A program made the position numbers and the translations under genes. The notes beneath the pieces are model-generated. The model did not search any database, was not told the origin of the DNA, and saw only the letters and a list, made by a program, of their open reading frames with translations. From the NCBI RefSeq assembly GCF_900107175.1, contig NZ_FNOZ01000009.1:62001-126000 (forward strand): a stretch of 64,000 nt of DNA, in the 5' to 3' direction. The first letter of the stretch is position 1. Every line of letters starts with the position of its first letter. Positions 41,855 through 50,214 of the stretch are shown piece after piece. This stretch comes from Modestobacter sp. DSM 44400 (lineage in GTDB: Bacteria; Actinomycetota; Actinomycetes; Mycobacteriales; Geodermatophilaceae).

Positions 41855-42708
41855 GCACGACTGAGCCGACCGCCGCCCAGCGTCCGGTGGTGCTCCAGCT
41901 GACCGACGTGCACGTCCGGCTGTCCGGCAGCCACATCCTGCAGGGCGTCGATCTCACCGTCCGGCGCGGCGGGGTCACCGCGCTGCTGGGCCGCAACGGC
42001 GCCGGCAAGACGACCACCGTCAAGTCGGTGCTCGGGCTGGTACCGGCCGCCGGCACCATCGAGCTCACCGACGCCGCGGGCCGGGTGCACCGGCTCACCG
42101 GCCGGCGCACCCACGAGGTGGTCCGGCTCGGCGTCGGCTACGCACCGGAGGACCGGGAGGTTTTCGGCGGGCTCACCGTGGCGGAGAACCTGGCGCTCGC
42201 CGAGCGCCGCGGCTCGGCCCACCACCCCGACCGGGTCTACGAGCTGTTCCCCGAGCTCCAGCAGCGCAGCCGCCAGCTGGCCGGGACGCTGTCCGGCGGC
42301 CAGCAGCAGATGGTCGCGATCGGACGACTGCTGCTCAACGACAACCAGGTGCTGCTGGTCGACGAACCGACCAAGGGACTTGCCCCGCTGCTGGTCACCG
42401 AGGTCGCCGAGGTGTTGGCCCGCGCGGCCGAGGAGGTCACCGTGCTCCTGGTGGAGCAGAACCTGTCGGTGGTGCGGCGGATGGCCATCGACGCCGCCGT
42501 CGTCGACAACGGACGGGTGGTCTGGACCGGCTCGGCCTCCGAGCTGCTCGCCGACGCAGACCGCACCAGGGAGCTTCTCGGGGTCGCCACCAGCGCGCCG
42601 CTCGATGAATCGCGAAGCCATTCGTCGAGCGGGGCCGAAGGCCGCACTCGGGAGGATTTGCCCGCACGGCGCAGCCGTTCCGCTCCGGCACCGGAGGTGG
42701 GTGGATGA
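41851..42708 (+). CDS. ABC transporter ATPase LivF-type with a C-terminal extension
   Basis: This 285-residue ATPase has Walker A LLGRNGAGKTTTVKSVLGLV, signature TLSGGQQQMVAIGRLLL, Walker B VLLVDEPTKGLAP and the switch region VTVLLVEQNLSVVRRM. LivF proteins are usually about 235-250 residues long. Here some 38 extra residues follow TRELLGVATSAPL, made of Ser, Arg, Glu and Pro (SRSHSSSGAEGRTRED). That extension is encoded by DNA holding a strong hairpin at 42600-42630. The GTG start and the ATGA at the end couple it to both neighbours, so the tail is really translated. Confidence 0.9.
   Translation: MSTTEPTAAQRPVVLQLTDVHVRLSGSHILQGVDLTVRRGGVTALLGRNGAGKTTTVKSVLGLVPAAGTIELTDAAGRVHRLTGRRTHEVVRLGVGYAPEDREVFGGLTVAENLALAERRGSAHHPDRVYELFPELQQRSRQLAGTLSGGQQQMVAIGRLLLNDNQVLLVDEPTKGLAPLLVTEVAEVLARAAEEVTVLLVEQNLSVVRRMAIDAAVVDNGRVVWTGSASELLADADRTRELLGVATSAPLDESRSHSSSGAEGRTREDLPARRSRSAPAPEVGG
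42600..42630. repeat. Inverted repeat inside the LivF C-terminal extension
   Basis: gctcgatgaat (42600-42610) and attcgtcgagc (42620-42630) form an 11-bp inverted repeat with one G:T-type mismatch, around a nine-base loop. It lies in the poorly conserved tail of the LivF gene. It could slow ribosomes or RNase between the ATPase and permease genes, or be a mobile repeat caught in the reading frame. Confidence 0.6.
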
Positions 42709-43589
42709 GCACCATCGTGCTGCTGACCGTCACGGGGCTGGGTCTGGCGGCGCTGTACTTTTTGGTGGCCTCAGGCCTGAGCTTGATCTTCGGCCTGATG
42801 GGCGTGCTCAATTTCGCGCACGGCGCGTTCCTGACCGTCGGTGCCTACGGCACGTGGTGGGCGGCGGGGCACCTGCCCGGTGCCGGGTCCACCGGCTGGA
42901 GCTTCGTGCTCGCCGTCGTCTTCGGCGTCGCGGTCGGGACGGCGGTGGCCGCGCTGGTCGAGCTGGCCCTGATCCGCCCGCTCTACGAACGGCACATCGA
43001 GCAGGTGCTCGTCACCGTCGGCCTGTCGCTGGCGATGGTGGCGCTGGTCCGGGCCATCTGGGGCGCCGACGCGCGCCCATTCCCCCGGCCGGAGTGGGCA
43101 CAGCGGACGACGTCCCTGCTGGGCGCGAACGTGCCCAACGACCGGTTCCTGCTGATCGGCACCGCCGTGGTCGTGCTGGTCGCGGTGCTGGTGCTGCTGC
43201 GCTCCACCCGGATCGGCCTGGTCATCCGGGCCGGGGTGGAGAACCGCACGATGGTCACCGCGCTGGGCATCGACGTCCGCAAGGCCTTCACCCTCGTCTT
43301 CGCCGTCGGCGGGGCGTTCGCTGCGCTGGCCGGCTCACTGGGCGGGGTCTACCTGGGCTCCATCTCCCCCGGCCAGGGCACCTCGCTGCTGATCTTCGCC
43401 TTCATCGTGGTCGTCATCGGCGGGATGAGCTCGATCACCGGCACGGCGGTCGCCGCGGTGCTGGTCGGGCTGGTGCAGCAGTACGCCAACTACTACGCGG
43501 CCAGCGGGGTGGGCGACCTGTCGGTCGTGCTGCTGCTGGCCGTCGTCCTGCTGACCCGGCCCAGCGGCCTGAGTGCGAAGGTGGCCTGA
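42705..43589 (+). CDS. Branched-chain ABC permease LivH-type
   Basis: This 294-residue inner-membrane permease has about eight hydrophobic helices. It begins MSTIVLLTVTGLGLAALYFL, with GLMGVLNFAHGAFLTVGAYG as the typical NFAHG signature, and the EAA-like loop in VIRAGVENRTMVTALGIDVR. The end VLLTRPSGLSAKVA is usual for LivH. It overlaps the LivF stop by 4 bp and is followed one base later by LivM. It pairs with LivM to form the channel. Confidence 0.92.
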   Translation: MSTIVLLTVTGLGLAALYFLVASGLSLIFGLMGVLNFAHGAFLTVGAYGTWWAAGHLPGAGSTGWSFVLAVVFGVAVGTAVAALVELALIRPLYERHIEQVLVTVGLSLAMVALVRAIWGADARPFPRPEWAQRTTSLLGANVPNDRFLLIGTAVVVLVAVLVLLRSTRIGLVIRAGVENRTMVTALGIDVRKAFTLVFAVGGAFAALAGSLGGVYLGSISPGQGTSLLIFAFIVVVIGGMSSITGTAVAAVLVGLVQQYANYYAASGVGDLSVVLLLAVVLLTRPSGLSAKVA

Positions 43590-43590
43590 G

Positions 43591-44712
43591 ATGCGGTCGG
43601 TCCCGATCGGGCGGTTCGCACCGCTCGTCATCCTGGTGGTCCTCGCGGTGCTGCCGTACTCCACCCTGCAGGTGCCCGTCCTGTTCGACGGGCTGCTCAA
43701 CAGCCCTGGCACGCTGCAGCTGCTCGCGCTCTGCCTGTTGTTCGGCGGGCTGGCGCTCTCCTACGACCTGCTGTTCGGGTTCACCGGGTTGCTGTCGTTC
43801 GGGCACGCGCTCTACTTCGCCGGCGGCACCTACGTGGCCAACCTCGCGCTCACCGAGCTCGGCTGGGGCCTGGGCGCGGCGCTGCTGCTCACCACCGCCG
43901 TCGGCACCGTGCTGCCGCTGCTGGTCGGTTCGGTCGCGCTGCGGGTCTCCGGGATCGCCTTCTCGATGGTCACCCTGGCCACCGCGCAGGTCGGCTCCAT
44001 CCTGGTGCTCCAGGACCCGGGCGGGTACACCGGCGGCGAGGAGGGCCTGGCGCTGGACCGCGGGCAGGTCCCCGACGCCTTCGTCGGCGTGTTCAACACC
44101 GTCAACCTGTACTGGCTCGCACTGGTCTACCTGACGGTGGTCTACGTCGTGGTCAGCTGGGTGACCCGCTCGCGGGCCGGCCGGGTGTGGCAGGCCATCC
44201 GGGAGAACGAGCGCCGGGTCGAGGTGCTGGGCCTGCGGCCCTACACCTTCAAGCTGCTGGTGTTCGTTCTCGCCGGGCTCCTCGCCGCCCTGGGCGGTGT
44301 CGTGCACCTGCTGGTGCTCGGCGGGTCCACCCCCCGGACGACGACCTCGGAGTTCACCCTCAGCCTGCTGGTCATGGTGGTGCTGGGCGGGGCGGGCAGC
44401 CGGTGGGGGGCGGTGCTGGGCGGGGTGCTCTACACCTATCTGGACAGCCGGCTCACCGACCTGGCCTCCTCCCCCGCCGTCCAGGACCTGCCCGAGTGGC
44501 TGCGGGTCCCGCTCAGCGAGCCGTTGTTCCTGCTCGGGTCGCTGTTCGTCGTCGTGGTGTTCTTCGTGCCCGGAGGCATCGCCGGGCTGGTGGACCGGCT
44601 GCGTTCCCGGCGCCGCCGGGGCGAGGACGACGGGCCGGCCCCGGGCCGGGTGGTCGAGCAGCTGAAGGACCGGGTCGGCGCCGGGATGAGCGGCCCGCGC
44701 GACGGCATCTGA
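43591..44712 (+). CDS. Branched-chain ABC permease LivM-type
   Basis: This 373-residue permease has about ten hydrophobic helices. Typical LivM features are ALSYDLLFGFTGLLSFGHAL, SGIAFSMVTLATAQVGSILV and the EAA loop in RVWQAIRENERRVEVLGLRP, plus VVLGGAGSRWGAVLGGVLYT. The end is a basic cytoplasmic tail (RSRRRRGEDDGPAPGRVVEQ). The ATG lies one base after the LivH stop. It is the last gene of the importer operon; a large palindromic terminator follows 20 bases later and separates it from the convergent regulator gene. Confidence 0.92.
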   Translation: MRSVPIGRFAPLVILVVLAVLPYSTLQVPVLFDGLLNSPGTLQLLALCLLFGGLALSYDLLFGFTGLLSFGHALYFAGGTYVANLALTELGWGLGAALLLTTAVGTVLPLLVGSVALRVSGIAFSMVTLATAQVGSILVLQDPGGYTGGEEGLALDRGQVPDAFVGVFNTVNLYWLALVYLTVVYVVVSWVTRSRAGRVWQAIRENERRVEVLGLRPYTFKLLVFVLAGLLAALGGVVHLLVLGGSTPRTTTSEFTLSLLVMVVLGGAGSRWGAVLGGVLYTYLDSRLTDLASSPAVQDLPEWLRVPLSEPLFLLGSLFVVVVFFVPGGIAGLVDRLRSRRRRGEDDGPAPGRVVEQLKDRVGAGMSGPRDGI

Positions 44713-44731
44713 CCCCCGCACATCGAGCCGG

Positions 44732-44767
44732 CCCCCGGGGCAGAAATGGCCATTTCTGCCCCCGGGG
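44732..44767. terminator. Palindromic bidirectional terminator
   Basis: ggggcagaaatgg/ccatttctgcccc (44737-44762) is a perfect 26-bp palindrome, extended by four more G:C pairs on each side after one mismatch (44732-44767). It lies between the converging stops of LivM and the PucR-type gene, where it can stop transcripts from both sides. No T tract follows, as is usual in such high-GC genomes. Confidence 0.8.
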
Positions 44768-44772
44768 GCGGT

Positions 44773-46722
44773 TCAGCCGGCGGCCAGGCGGTGCAGCCGC
44801 AGGGCGAGCTGGACCTCCAGGGCCCGGTCCGGGGCCGACCAGTCCCGGCCCAGCAGCCGCCCCACCCGCTCCAGCCGTTGGGTGACGGTGTTGACGTGCA
44901 CACCGAGGGCCTCAGCGGCCCGTGCGGGGCTGCCACCGCCGTCGAACCAGGCGCGCAGCGTGGCGGCCAGCTCGGTGCCGCGGCGGGCGTCGTAGTCCAG
45001 GACCGGCCCCAACTCCCCGGTGACGAAGCCGGCGACGTCGCGCCCCTCCCCCACCAACAGCCCGAAGAAGCCGAGCTCGTCGACCGCGGCCGCCTGCCCG
45101 GCGCGGCCCAGCGCGACCAGCGTGGTGGCGCACCGCTCCGCATCGGCGTGCGCACCGGCCAGCGCCTCGGGCCCAGCGGCCGGCCCGGCCGCGCCCACCG
45201 TGACCGGCCCGGCGCCGGCGCCGGTGAGGTCGCGCCGCACGGTGGCGGCGGCGTCTGCGGGCGGGACGTCGGGCAGGCAGAGCACCACGCGGCCGGCGTG
45301 CACGCCGGCCAGGCCGCCCCGGGTGGCGGCCAGGTGGGTGGCGGCCGCGCACGCGCGGGCCTGGGAGCGCTCCTCGACCCGGACGACGACGACCGCACAG
45401 CGCGCGTCGAGGTCGGCCCCGACCCGGCGGGCCCGCTCCCGCAGCCCCTCCGGGTCGCGTCCCGGGGAGGTGAACAGCTCGTCGAGCAGCTCGCCGCGGA
45501 CCCGGTCCTCGGCCGCGGCGGCCGACCGGCGGAAGAGCAGCAGGAGCGCGGTCACCAGCGCGGCCCGTTCCAGGATCCGCTGGTCGGATTCCGAGAGCTC
45601 CGCCGCGCGCCGCAGCACCAGGCCCCCGAGCAGCTCGGAGTCCACGGTGACCGCGGCGGTCCACCACTCGCCGTCCCGGACCGTGCGTCCTGTGGTGGAG
45701 GCCAGCGCCAGCGTGCCCGCGGCGTCGGGCGACACCTGGGCACCGGTGCCCCGGTCACGCACCCCCCGGGCGTCGGAGTCGACGACGGTGACCGCACCGC
45801 CGAGCGCTTCGGTGACCGCCGCCGCGACGTCCTCGACCCCGCCGCCGTGCAGCACCAGGTCGATGAACCGGTCGTGCGCGCCGGCGGCCCGCTCGACCGA
45901 CTCGGTGTGCGCGCGCAGCTCGCGGCTTGCGGTGGACAGCTCGTCCAGGGCGGTCCGGGTCTCCTCCAGCAGCCGGGCGTTGTCCAGCGCGATGGCCGCG
46001 TGCGCGGCCAGCGACCCCAGCAGGGCGACCTCGGAGCGCTCGAAGGACCGCACGCTGCGGTCGGCGGCGTAGAGGACGCCGATGACCTGGGACCCCCGCA
46101 CCAGCGGCACCCCGAGGATCGCGACCAGCCCCTCGTCGTCCACCCCGCCGTTGATGTCGGTGGTGTGCCGGAACCGCGGGTCGGAGAAGTAGTCGTCGGT
46201 GGCGTAGGGCGACGCCGTCTGCGCGACCAGGCCGCCGAGGCCGGCGCCCATCGGCAGCCGCAGGGCCTGGAACCGTGCTGACACCGAGCCGTCGGTGACC
46301 CGCATGTACGTGTCGCGGCGGGCGTCGTCGTTGAGGGTCAGGTACGCGGTGTCGGTGCCGAGCAGCCGGCGAGCCCGTTGGACGATCGCGGTGAGCACCT
46401 GGTCGACCCCGTGCAGGGCGGCCAGGTCGTTGGCGGTGTCGAACAGGGCCGAGAGCTCGGACTCCCGTCGTCGGCGGGCGGCGAAGGCCTCGCGCACCTG
46501 CAGGGCGCGCAGCTTCACCTGCTCCAGCTCGGCCAGCTCGGCGGGCCCGGCGCCCGCGGCGCGTGCCTGGACGACGGGTCGCTCGAACTCGATGGCGGCG
46601 GCCTCTCCGAGTAGAAGCTCGAAGAACTCCCCCGCCACAGCCAGCTGACCGGAACCCGGGGCCGGCCCCCTGCAGGGGCCCGCCGCGAGCTGGCGAGTGG
46701 TGGGGGGCAGGGGGTCCTCCAT
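44773..46722 (-). CDS. GAF-domain PucR/CdaR-type transcriptional regulator
   Basis: This 649-residue regulator has an N-terminal helical stretch, a GAF sensor domain at ~110-280 (LLGTDTAYLTLNDDARRDTY, VAILGVPLVRGSQVIGVLYA) and a middle PucR-like domain. The C-terminal PucR HTH ends it: RAAEALGVHVNTVTQRLERV, GRLLGRDWSAPDRALEVQLA. The first ~22 residues (MEDPLPPTTRQLAAGPCRGP) are encoded by a dispersed DNA repeat. Its ATG overlaps the stop of the 3-hydroxybutyrate dehydrogenase gene by 4 bp, so it probably responds to and regulates ketone-body or hydroxybutyrate use. Confidence 0.87.
   Translation of the reverse strand: MEDPLPPTTRQLAAGPCRGPAPGSGQLAVAGEFFELLLGEAAAIEFERPVVQARAAGAGPAELAELEQVKLRALQVREAFAARRRRESELSALFDTANDLAALHGVDQVLTAIVQRARRLLGTDTAYLTLNDDARRDTYMRVTDGSVSARFQALRLPMGAGLGGLVAQTASPYATDDYFSDPRFRHTTDINGGVDDEGLVAILGVPLVRGSQVIGVLYAADRSVRSFERSEVALLGSLAAHAAIALDNARLLEETRTALDELSTASRELRAHTESVERAAGAHDRFIDLVLHGGGVEDVAAAVTEALGGAVTVVDSDARGVRDRGTGAQVSPDAAGTLALASTTGRTVRDGEWWTAAVTVDSELLGGLVLRRAAELSESDQRILERAALVTALLLLFRRSAAAAEDRVRGELLDELFTSPGRDPEGLRERARRVGADLDARCAVVVVRVEERSQARACAAATHLAATRGGLAGVHAGRVVLCLPDVPPADAAATVRRDLTGAGAGPVTVGAAGPAAGPEALAGAHADAERCATTLVALGRAGQAAAVDELGFFGLLVGEGRDVAGFVTGELGPVLDYDARRGTELAATLRAWFDGGGSPARAAEALGVHVNTVTQRLERVGRLLGRDWSAPDRALEVQLALRLHRLAAG
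46661..46720. repeat. Dispersed GC-rich repeat, copy B (within the regulator N-terminus)
   Basis: Read on the minus strand this is aggaccccctgcccccc, then accactcgccagctcgcggc and gggcccctgcagggggcc, the same block order as the intergenic copy at 3950-4030. Here it lies inside the coding sequence, giving residues ~2-23 of the PucR-type protein. An extragenic repeat thus appears to have been captured as a protein N-terminus. Confidence 0.6.
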
Positions 46723-47474
46723 CAGTGGGCGCTCCACCCGCCGTCCATGACCACGGAGGTGCCGGTGACCGAGGTGGCGGCGGGCGAGCAGAGCCAGGCG
46801 ACGGCGTCGGCGACCTCGTCGGGCTCCAGCAGCCGCTTGACCGCCACCGGACCGAGCATGACCTCCCCGAGGACGTCCTCCTCCCTCATCCCGTGCGCCC
46901 TCGCCTGGTCGGCGATCTGTCCCTCGACCAGCGGCGTCCGCACGTAGGCGGGGTTGACGCAGTTCGAGGTCACCCCGTGCGGTGCCCCCTCCAGGGCGAT
47001 CACCTTCGACAGACCCTCCAGGCCGTGCTTGGCGGTGACGTAGGCGGACTTGTACGGCGAGGCGCGCAGCCCGTGCACCGAGCTGATGTTCACCACCCGA
47101 CCCCAGCCGCGCTCGTACATGTGCGGGAGCGCGCCCCGGACCAGCCGGAACGGCGCTTCCAGCATCAGCCGCAGGATCAGGGAGAACCGGTCCACCGGGA
47201 ACTCGTGCAGCGGCGCCACGTGCTGCAGGCCGGCGTTGTTGACCAGCACGTCGACATCGAGGTCCAGGGCGTCGACCGCGTCGAGGTCGGACAGGTCGAC
47301 GGTGACCGCCGTCCCGCCCACCTCGGCGGCGACGGCCTGTGCGCCGTCGGCGTCCCGGTCGACCACGACGACCGCCGCGCCGTCGGCGGCCAGCCGGACC
47401 GCGCAGGCCCGGCCGATGCCCGATGCCCCTCCGGTCACCATCGCCCGCCGGCCCGCCAGGGGTGTCGCTGTCAT
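46722..47474 (-). CDS. 3-hydroxybutyrate dehydrogenase (SDR)
   Basis: This 250-residue short-chain dehydrogenase has the cofactor turn AMVTGGASGIGRACAVRLA, DVLVNNAGLQHVAPLHEFP, the catalytic Ser in VVNISSVHGLRASPYKSAYV and the YxxxK in AYVTAKHGLEGLSKVIALEG. The QHVAPLHEFP and HGLRASPYKSAY segments are characteristic of D-3-hydroxybutyrate dehydrogenases (BdhA), which interconvert 3-hydroxybutyrate and acetoacetate with NAD. A -10 element TACCGT lies seven bases before the ATG at 47474, so translation is probably leaderless. The regulator gene is coupled downstream. Confidence 0.88.
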   Translation of the reverse strand: MTATPLAGRRAMVTGGASGIGRACAVRLAADGAAVVVVDRDADGAQAVAAEVGGTAVTVDLSDLDAVDALDLDVDVLVNNAGLQHVAPLHEFPVDRFSLILRLMLEAPFRLVRGALPHMYERGWGRVVNISSVHGLRASPYKSAYVTAKHGLEGLSKVIALEGAPHGVTSNCVNPAYVRTPLVEGQIADQARAHGMREEDVLGEVMLGPVAVKRLLEPDEVADAVAWLCSPAATSVTGTSVVMDGGWSAH

Positions 47475-47481
47475 GCCCCGG

Positions 47482-47487
47482 ACGGTA
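47482..47487 (-). promoter_or_regulatory. Leaderless-type -10 element of the 3-hydroxybutyrate dehydrogenase operon
   Basis: On the minus strand TACCGT (47487-47482) is followed by seven bases and the ATG at 47474. No ribosome-binding sequence is present. The spacing fits leaderless transcription of the dehydrogenase-regulator operon. A weak inverted repeat (acgac ... gtcgt) lies further upstream near 47528-47544 and might be the regulator's site. Confidence 0.5.
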
Positions 47488-47596
47488 GACGGCGGATGCG
47501 ACCCGCCCCACGTCGCCCGCGCACACAACGACTGAACTTGTCGTGGGGGGACGCCACACGGGCAGCGGGCGCTGCGACAGGGCGGTCGCACATGGT

Positions 47597-48625
47597 CTAC
47601 GCCCCGGCCACCCGCGGCAGGACTTCCGTGCCCAGCAGCTCGATGCCCCGGAGCAGGCCGGCATGGGCCAGCCGCGGATTGGTCATCTGCAGCGAGATGC
47701 GGTCGACCCCGCCCAGCTGCCCGGCCACCCGGGCGATCTTGGCGGCCACGGTGTCGGGGTCGCCCAGAAAGAAGGCGCCGTCCGGCCCGGAGGTGGCGTC
47801 GAACTGCCGGCGGGTGGGCGGGGAGAAGCCCCGTTCCCGGGAAACCTTGGTGAACATCTCGTGCCAGCCCGGGTAGATGGCGTCCGCGGCGGCCTGGCTG
47901 CTCTCGGCGACGAAGCCGAACACGTGCAGCCCCACCTGCAGCGCCTCGGGCGGGTGCCCGGCCTGGGCACCGGCCCGGCGATAGAGGTCGACGAGCGGCC
48001 CGAACTGGCGCGGCTCGCCACCGATGATCGCCACCATGAGCGGCAGGCCGAGCAGCCCGGCACGGGCGAAGGACTCCGGTGTCCCGCCGACCCCCACCCA
48101 GATCGGCAGCGGGTCCTGCACCGGGCGCGGGTAGACGCCCTGCCCGGTGAGGGCCGGCCGGTGCCGACCGGACCAGGTCACCTGCTCCGAGTCCCGGATC
48201 CGCAGCAACAGGTCCAGCTTCTCGGTGAACAGGCTGTCGTAGTCGGCCAGGTCCAGGCCGAACAGCGGGAACGCCTCGGTGAACGAGCCCCGCCCGACGA
48301 CCAGGTCGATCCGGCCCTTCGAGATCAGGTCCAGAGTGGCGAACTCCTGGAAGACCCGCACCGGATCGGCGGCGCTGAGCACGTTCACCGCGCTGCCGAG
48401 CCGGATGCGGAAGGTGCGGGCGGCCGCGGCGGCGAGGATGACCGCCGGCGCGGAGTCGTAGTACTCCGGGCGGTGGTGCTCGCCGATGCCGAAGGAGTAC
48501 AGGCCCACCCGGTCGGCGAGCTCGATCTCCTCCAGCAGGTGCTGCATCCGTTCCTCGGCGCCGATGACGCGGCCCGAGGCGGGGTCGGTCACTGCCGAGA
48601 CGAAGCTGTCGACGCCCACATGCAT
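47597..48625 (-). CDS. LLM-class flavin-dependent oxidoreductase (luciferase-like)
   Basis: This 342-residue luciferase-like monooxygenase of the TIM-barrel family probably uses FMN or F420. Visible features: MHVGVDSFVSAVTDPASGRV, YSFGIGEHHRPEYYDSAPAV (the GEHH motif), IRLGSAVNVLSAADPVRVFQ, DLVVGRGSFTEAFPLFGL and WVGVGGTPESFARAGLLGLP. The C-terminus FLGDPDTVAAKIARVAGQLG is normal for the family. It is transcribed on the minus strand, upstream of the dehydrogenase, with ~120 bases in between. Substrate cannot be inferred. Confidence 0.87.
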   Translation of the reverse strand: MHVGVDSFVSAVTDPASGRVIGAEERMQHLLEEIELADRVGLYSFGIGEHHRPEYYDSAPAVILAAAAARTFRIRLGSAVNVLSAADPVRVFQEFATLDLISKGRIDLVVGRGSFTEAFPLFGLDLADYDSLFTEKLDLLLRIRDSEQVTWSGRHRPALTGQGVYPRPVQDPLPIWVGVGGTPESFARAGLLGLPLMVAIIGGEPRQFGPLVDLYRRAGAQAGHPPEALQVGLHVFGFVAESSQAAADAIYPGWHEMFTKVSRERGFSPPTRRQFDATSGPDGAFFLGDPDTVAAKIARVAGQLGGVDRISLQMTNPRLAHAGLLRGIELLGTEVLPRVAGA

Positions 48626-48666
48626 GGGCGCCAGTCAAGCAGGTGGGCGGCTGCGAGCATGGCGCC

Positions 48667-50199
48667 GTGCTCCTCGCCGACGTCCTCGGGACCTCCACCG
48701 CCGTCGCGGCCACCCGATCCCGGACGGCGAAGGCCGCGGCGATCGCGGAGCTGCTGAGTGGCGCGGCGCCCGGCGAGGTCGAGCCGGTCACCGCCTGGCT
48801 GGCCGGCGAGCCCCGTCAGGGGCGGCTGGGCCTGGGCCGGCGCACCCTGTCGACCGCGGCGCAGCCGCCGGCGCCGGCGCCGTTCCTGACCGTGGCCGAG
48901 GTCGACCGGGCCCTCACCGAGCTCGCCGCGACGACCGGCCCGGGCTCGGTGGCCCGGCGCGACGCGGTCCTCGGTGGCCTGCTGTCGGCCGCCACCGTCG
49001 ATGAGCAGGGCTTCCTGGTGCGGCTCCTCACCGGCGAGCTGCGCCACGGGGCGCTCGAGGGCGTGGTGCTCGACGCGGTTGCCGGCGCCGCCGGCGTTTC
49101 CGCGACGAGCGTCCGCCGGGCCCTGATGCTCTCCGGCCGGCTGCCGGAGACCGCGGCAGCCGCGCTGGCCGGCGGGGTCGCCGCCCTCGACGCGGTGCAC
49201 CTGGAGGTCGGCCGCCCGGTGCGGCCCATGCTCGCCAGCCCGGGCTCCTCGCTCGACGCCGCGCTCGCCGACCTCGGTCGCGACATCACCGTGGAGTACA
49301 AGCTCGACGGCGCCCGCATCCAGGTCCACCGGGACGGCGACGTCGTCCGGGTGTGGACCCGCACCCTGCGCGAGGTGACCGACGGCGTGCCCGAGCTGGT
49401 CGAGCGCATCCGGGCCCTGCCGTGCGAGACCGCCGTCCTCGACGGCGAGACCCTCGCCCTGGACGACGACGGCCGGCCGCGCGCGTTCCAGGACACGATG
49501 AGCCGCTTCGGTGCCGACGCCGCCGACGAGGGCGTGCTGCTGTCCCCGTTCCTGTTCGACCTGCTCCACCTGGACGGTCGCGACCTCCTCGACGAGCCGC
49601 TGTACGTCCGCCTCGATGCCCTGGCCGGCCTGCTGGCCGCCGACGAGCACGCCGCGCTGCGGATGCCCGGCGTCCGGCGGCCCGACGTCGAGCAGGCGGC
49701 GGCGGTGCTGGACGGTGCGCTCGCCGCCGGCCACGAGGGCGTCGTCGTCAAGGCCCTCGATGCGGCGTACGCCGCCGGCCGGCGCGGCCGGGCCTGGCAG
49801 AAGGTCAAGCCCGTGCACACCCTCGACCTGGTCGTGATCGGCGCGGAGTGGGGGTACGGTCGCCGGTCGGGGAAGCTGTCGAACATCCACCTGGGGGCCC
49901 GGGACCCCGACGGTGGCGAGCCGGTCATGGTGGGCAAGACGTTCAAGGGGATGACCGACGAGCTGCTGGACTGGCAGACGCGGACCTTCCCCGGGCACGC
50001 CCAGGAGCACGCCGACTGGGGGGTGCGGCTCCGACCGGAGCTCGTCGTCGAGATCGCCCTGGATGGCGCCCAGCGCAGCACCCGCTACCCGGGCGGGGTC
50101 GCGCTGCGGTTCGCCCGGGTGCTGCGGTACCGGCCGGACCGGACCGCGGCCGACGCCGACACGATCGAGGCGGTGCGCGCCCTGCTCGCCGGCTCCTGA
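48667..50199 (+). CDS. ligB: ATP-dependent DNA ligase, LigB type
   Basis: This 510-residue ligase closely fits mycobacterial LigB in size and architecture. An N-terminal DNA-binding helical domain (residues ~1-190) is followed by the nucleotidyltransferase core. Motif I is EYKLDGARIQVH, whose Lys (about residue 212) forms the AMP adduct. Motif III lies in LLSPFLFDLLHLDGRDLLDE, motif IV in GHEGVVVKALDAAYAAG and motif V in WQKVKPVHTLDLVVIG. An OB fold with VGKTFKGMTDELLDWQTRTF ends the protein. The GTG at 48667 is chosen by family alignment; no strong ribosome site is visible. It seals nicks, usually as a non-essential accessory to NAD-dependent LigA. Confidence 0.92.
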   Translation: MLLADVLGTSTAVAATRSRTAKAAAIAELLSGAAPGEVEPVTAWLAGEPRQGRLGLGRRTLSTAAQPPAPAPFLTVAEVDRALTELAATTGPGSVARRDAVLGGLLSAATVDEQGFLVRLLTGELRHGALEGVVLDAVAGAAGVSATSVRRALMLSGRLPETAAAALAGGVAALDAVHLEVGRPVRPMLASPGSSLDAALADLGRDITVEYKLDGARIQVHRDGDVVRVWTRTLREVTDGVPELVERIRALPCETAVLDGETLALDDDGRPRAFQDTMSRFGADAADEGVLLSPFLFDLLHLDGRDLLDEPLYVRLDALAGLLAADEHAALRMPGVRRPDVEQAAAVLDGALAAGHEGVVVKALDAAYAAGRRGRAWQKVKPVHTLDLVVIGAEWGYGRRSGKLSNIHLGARDPDGGEPVMVGKTFKGMTDELLDWQTRTFPGHAQEHADWGVRLRPELVVEIALDGAQRSTRYPGGVALRFARVLRYRPDRTAADADTIEAVRALLAGS

Positions 50200-50214
50200 G
50201 CCGAGTGGCCGGGC

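Noticed and set aside
39661-42621. A 986-residue open frame on the minus strand across the LivK/LivG/LivF genes
   Set aside because: It runs antisense to three genes with clear motifs and has no recognisable domain.
44773-47664. A single 963-residue minus-strand protein including sequence upstream of the PucR-type gene
   Set aside because: The upstream part is a shadow of the 3-hydroxybutyrate dehydrogenase gene; the ATG at 46722 fits the operon overlap.
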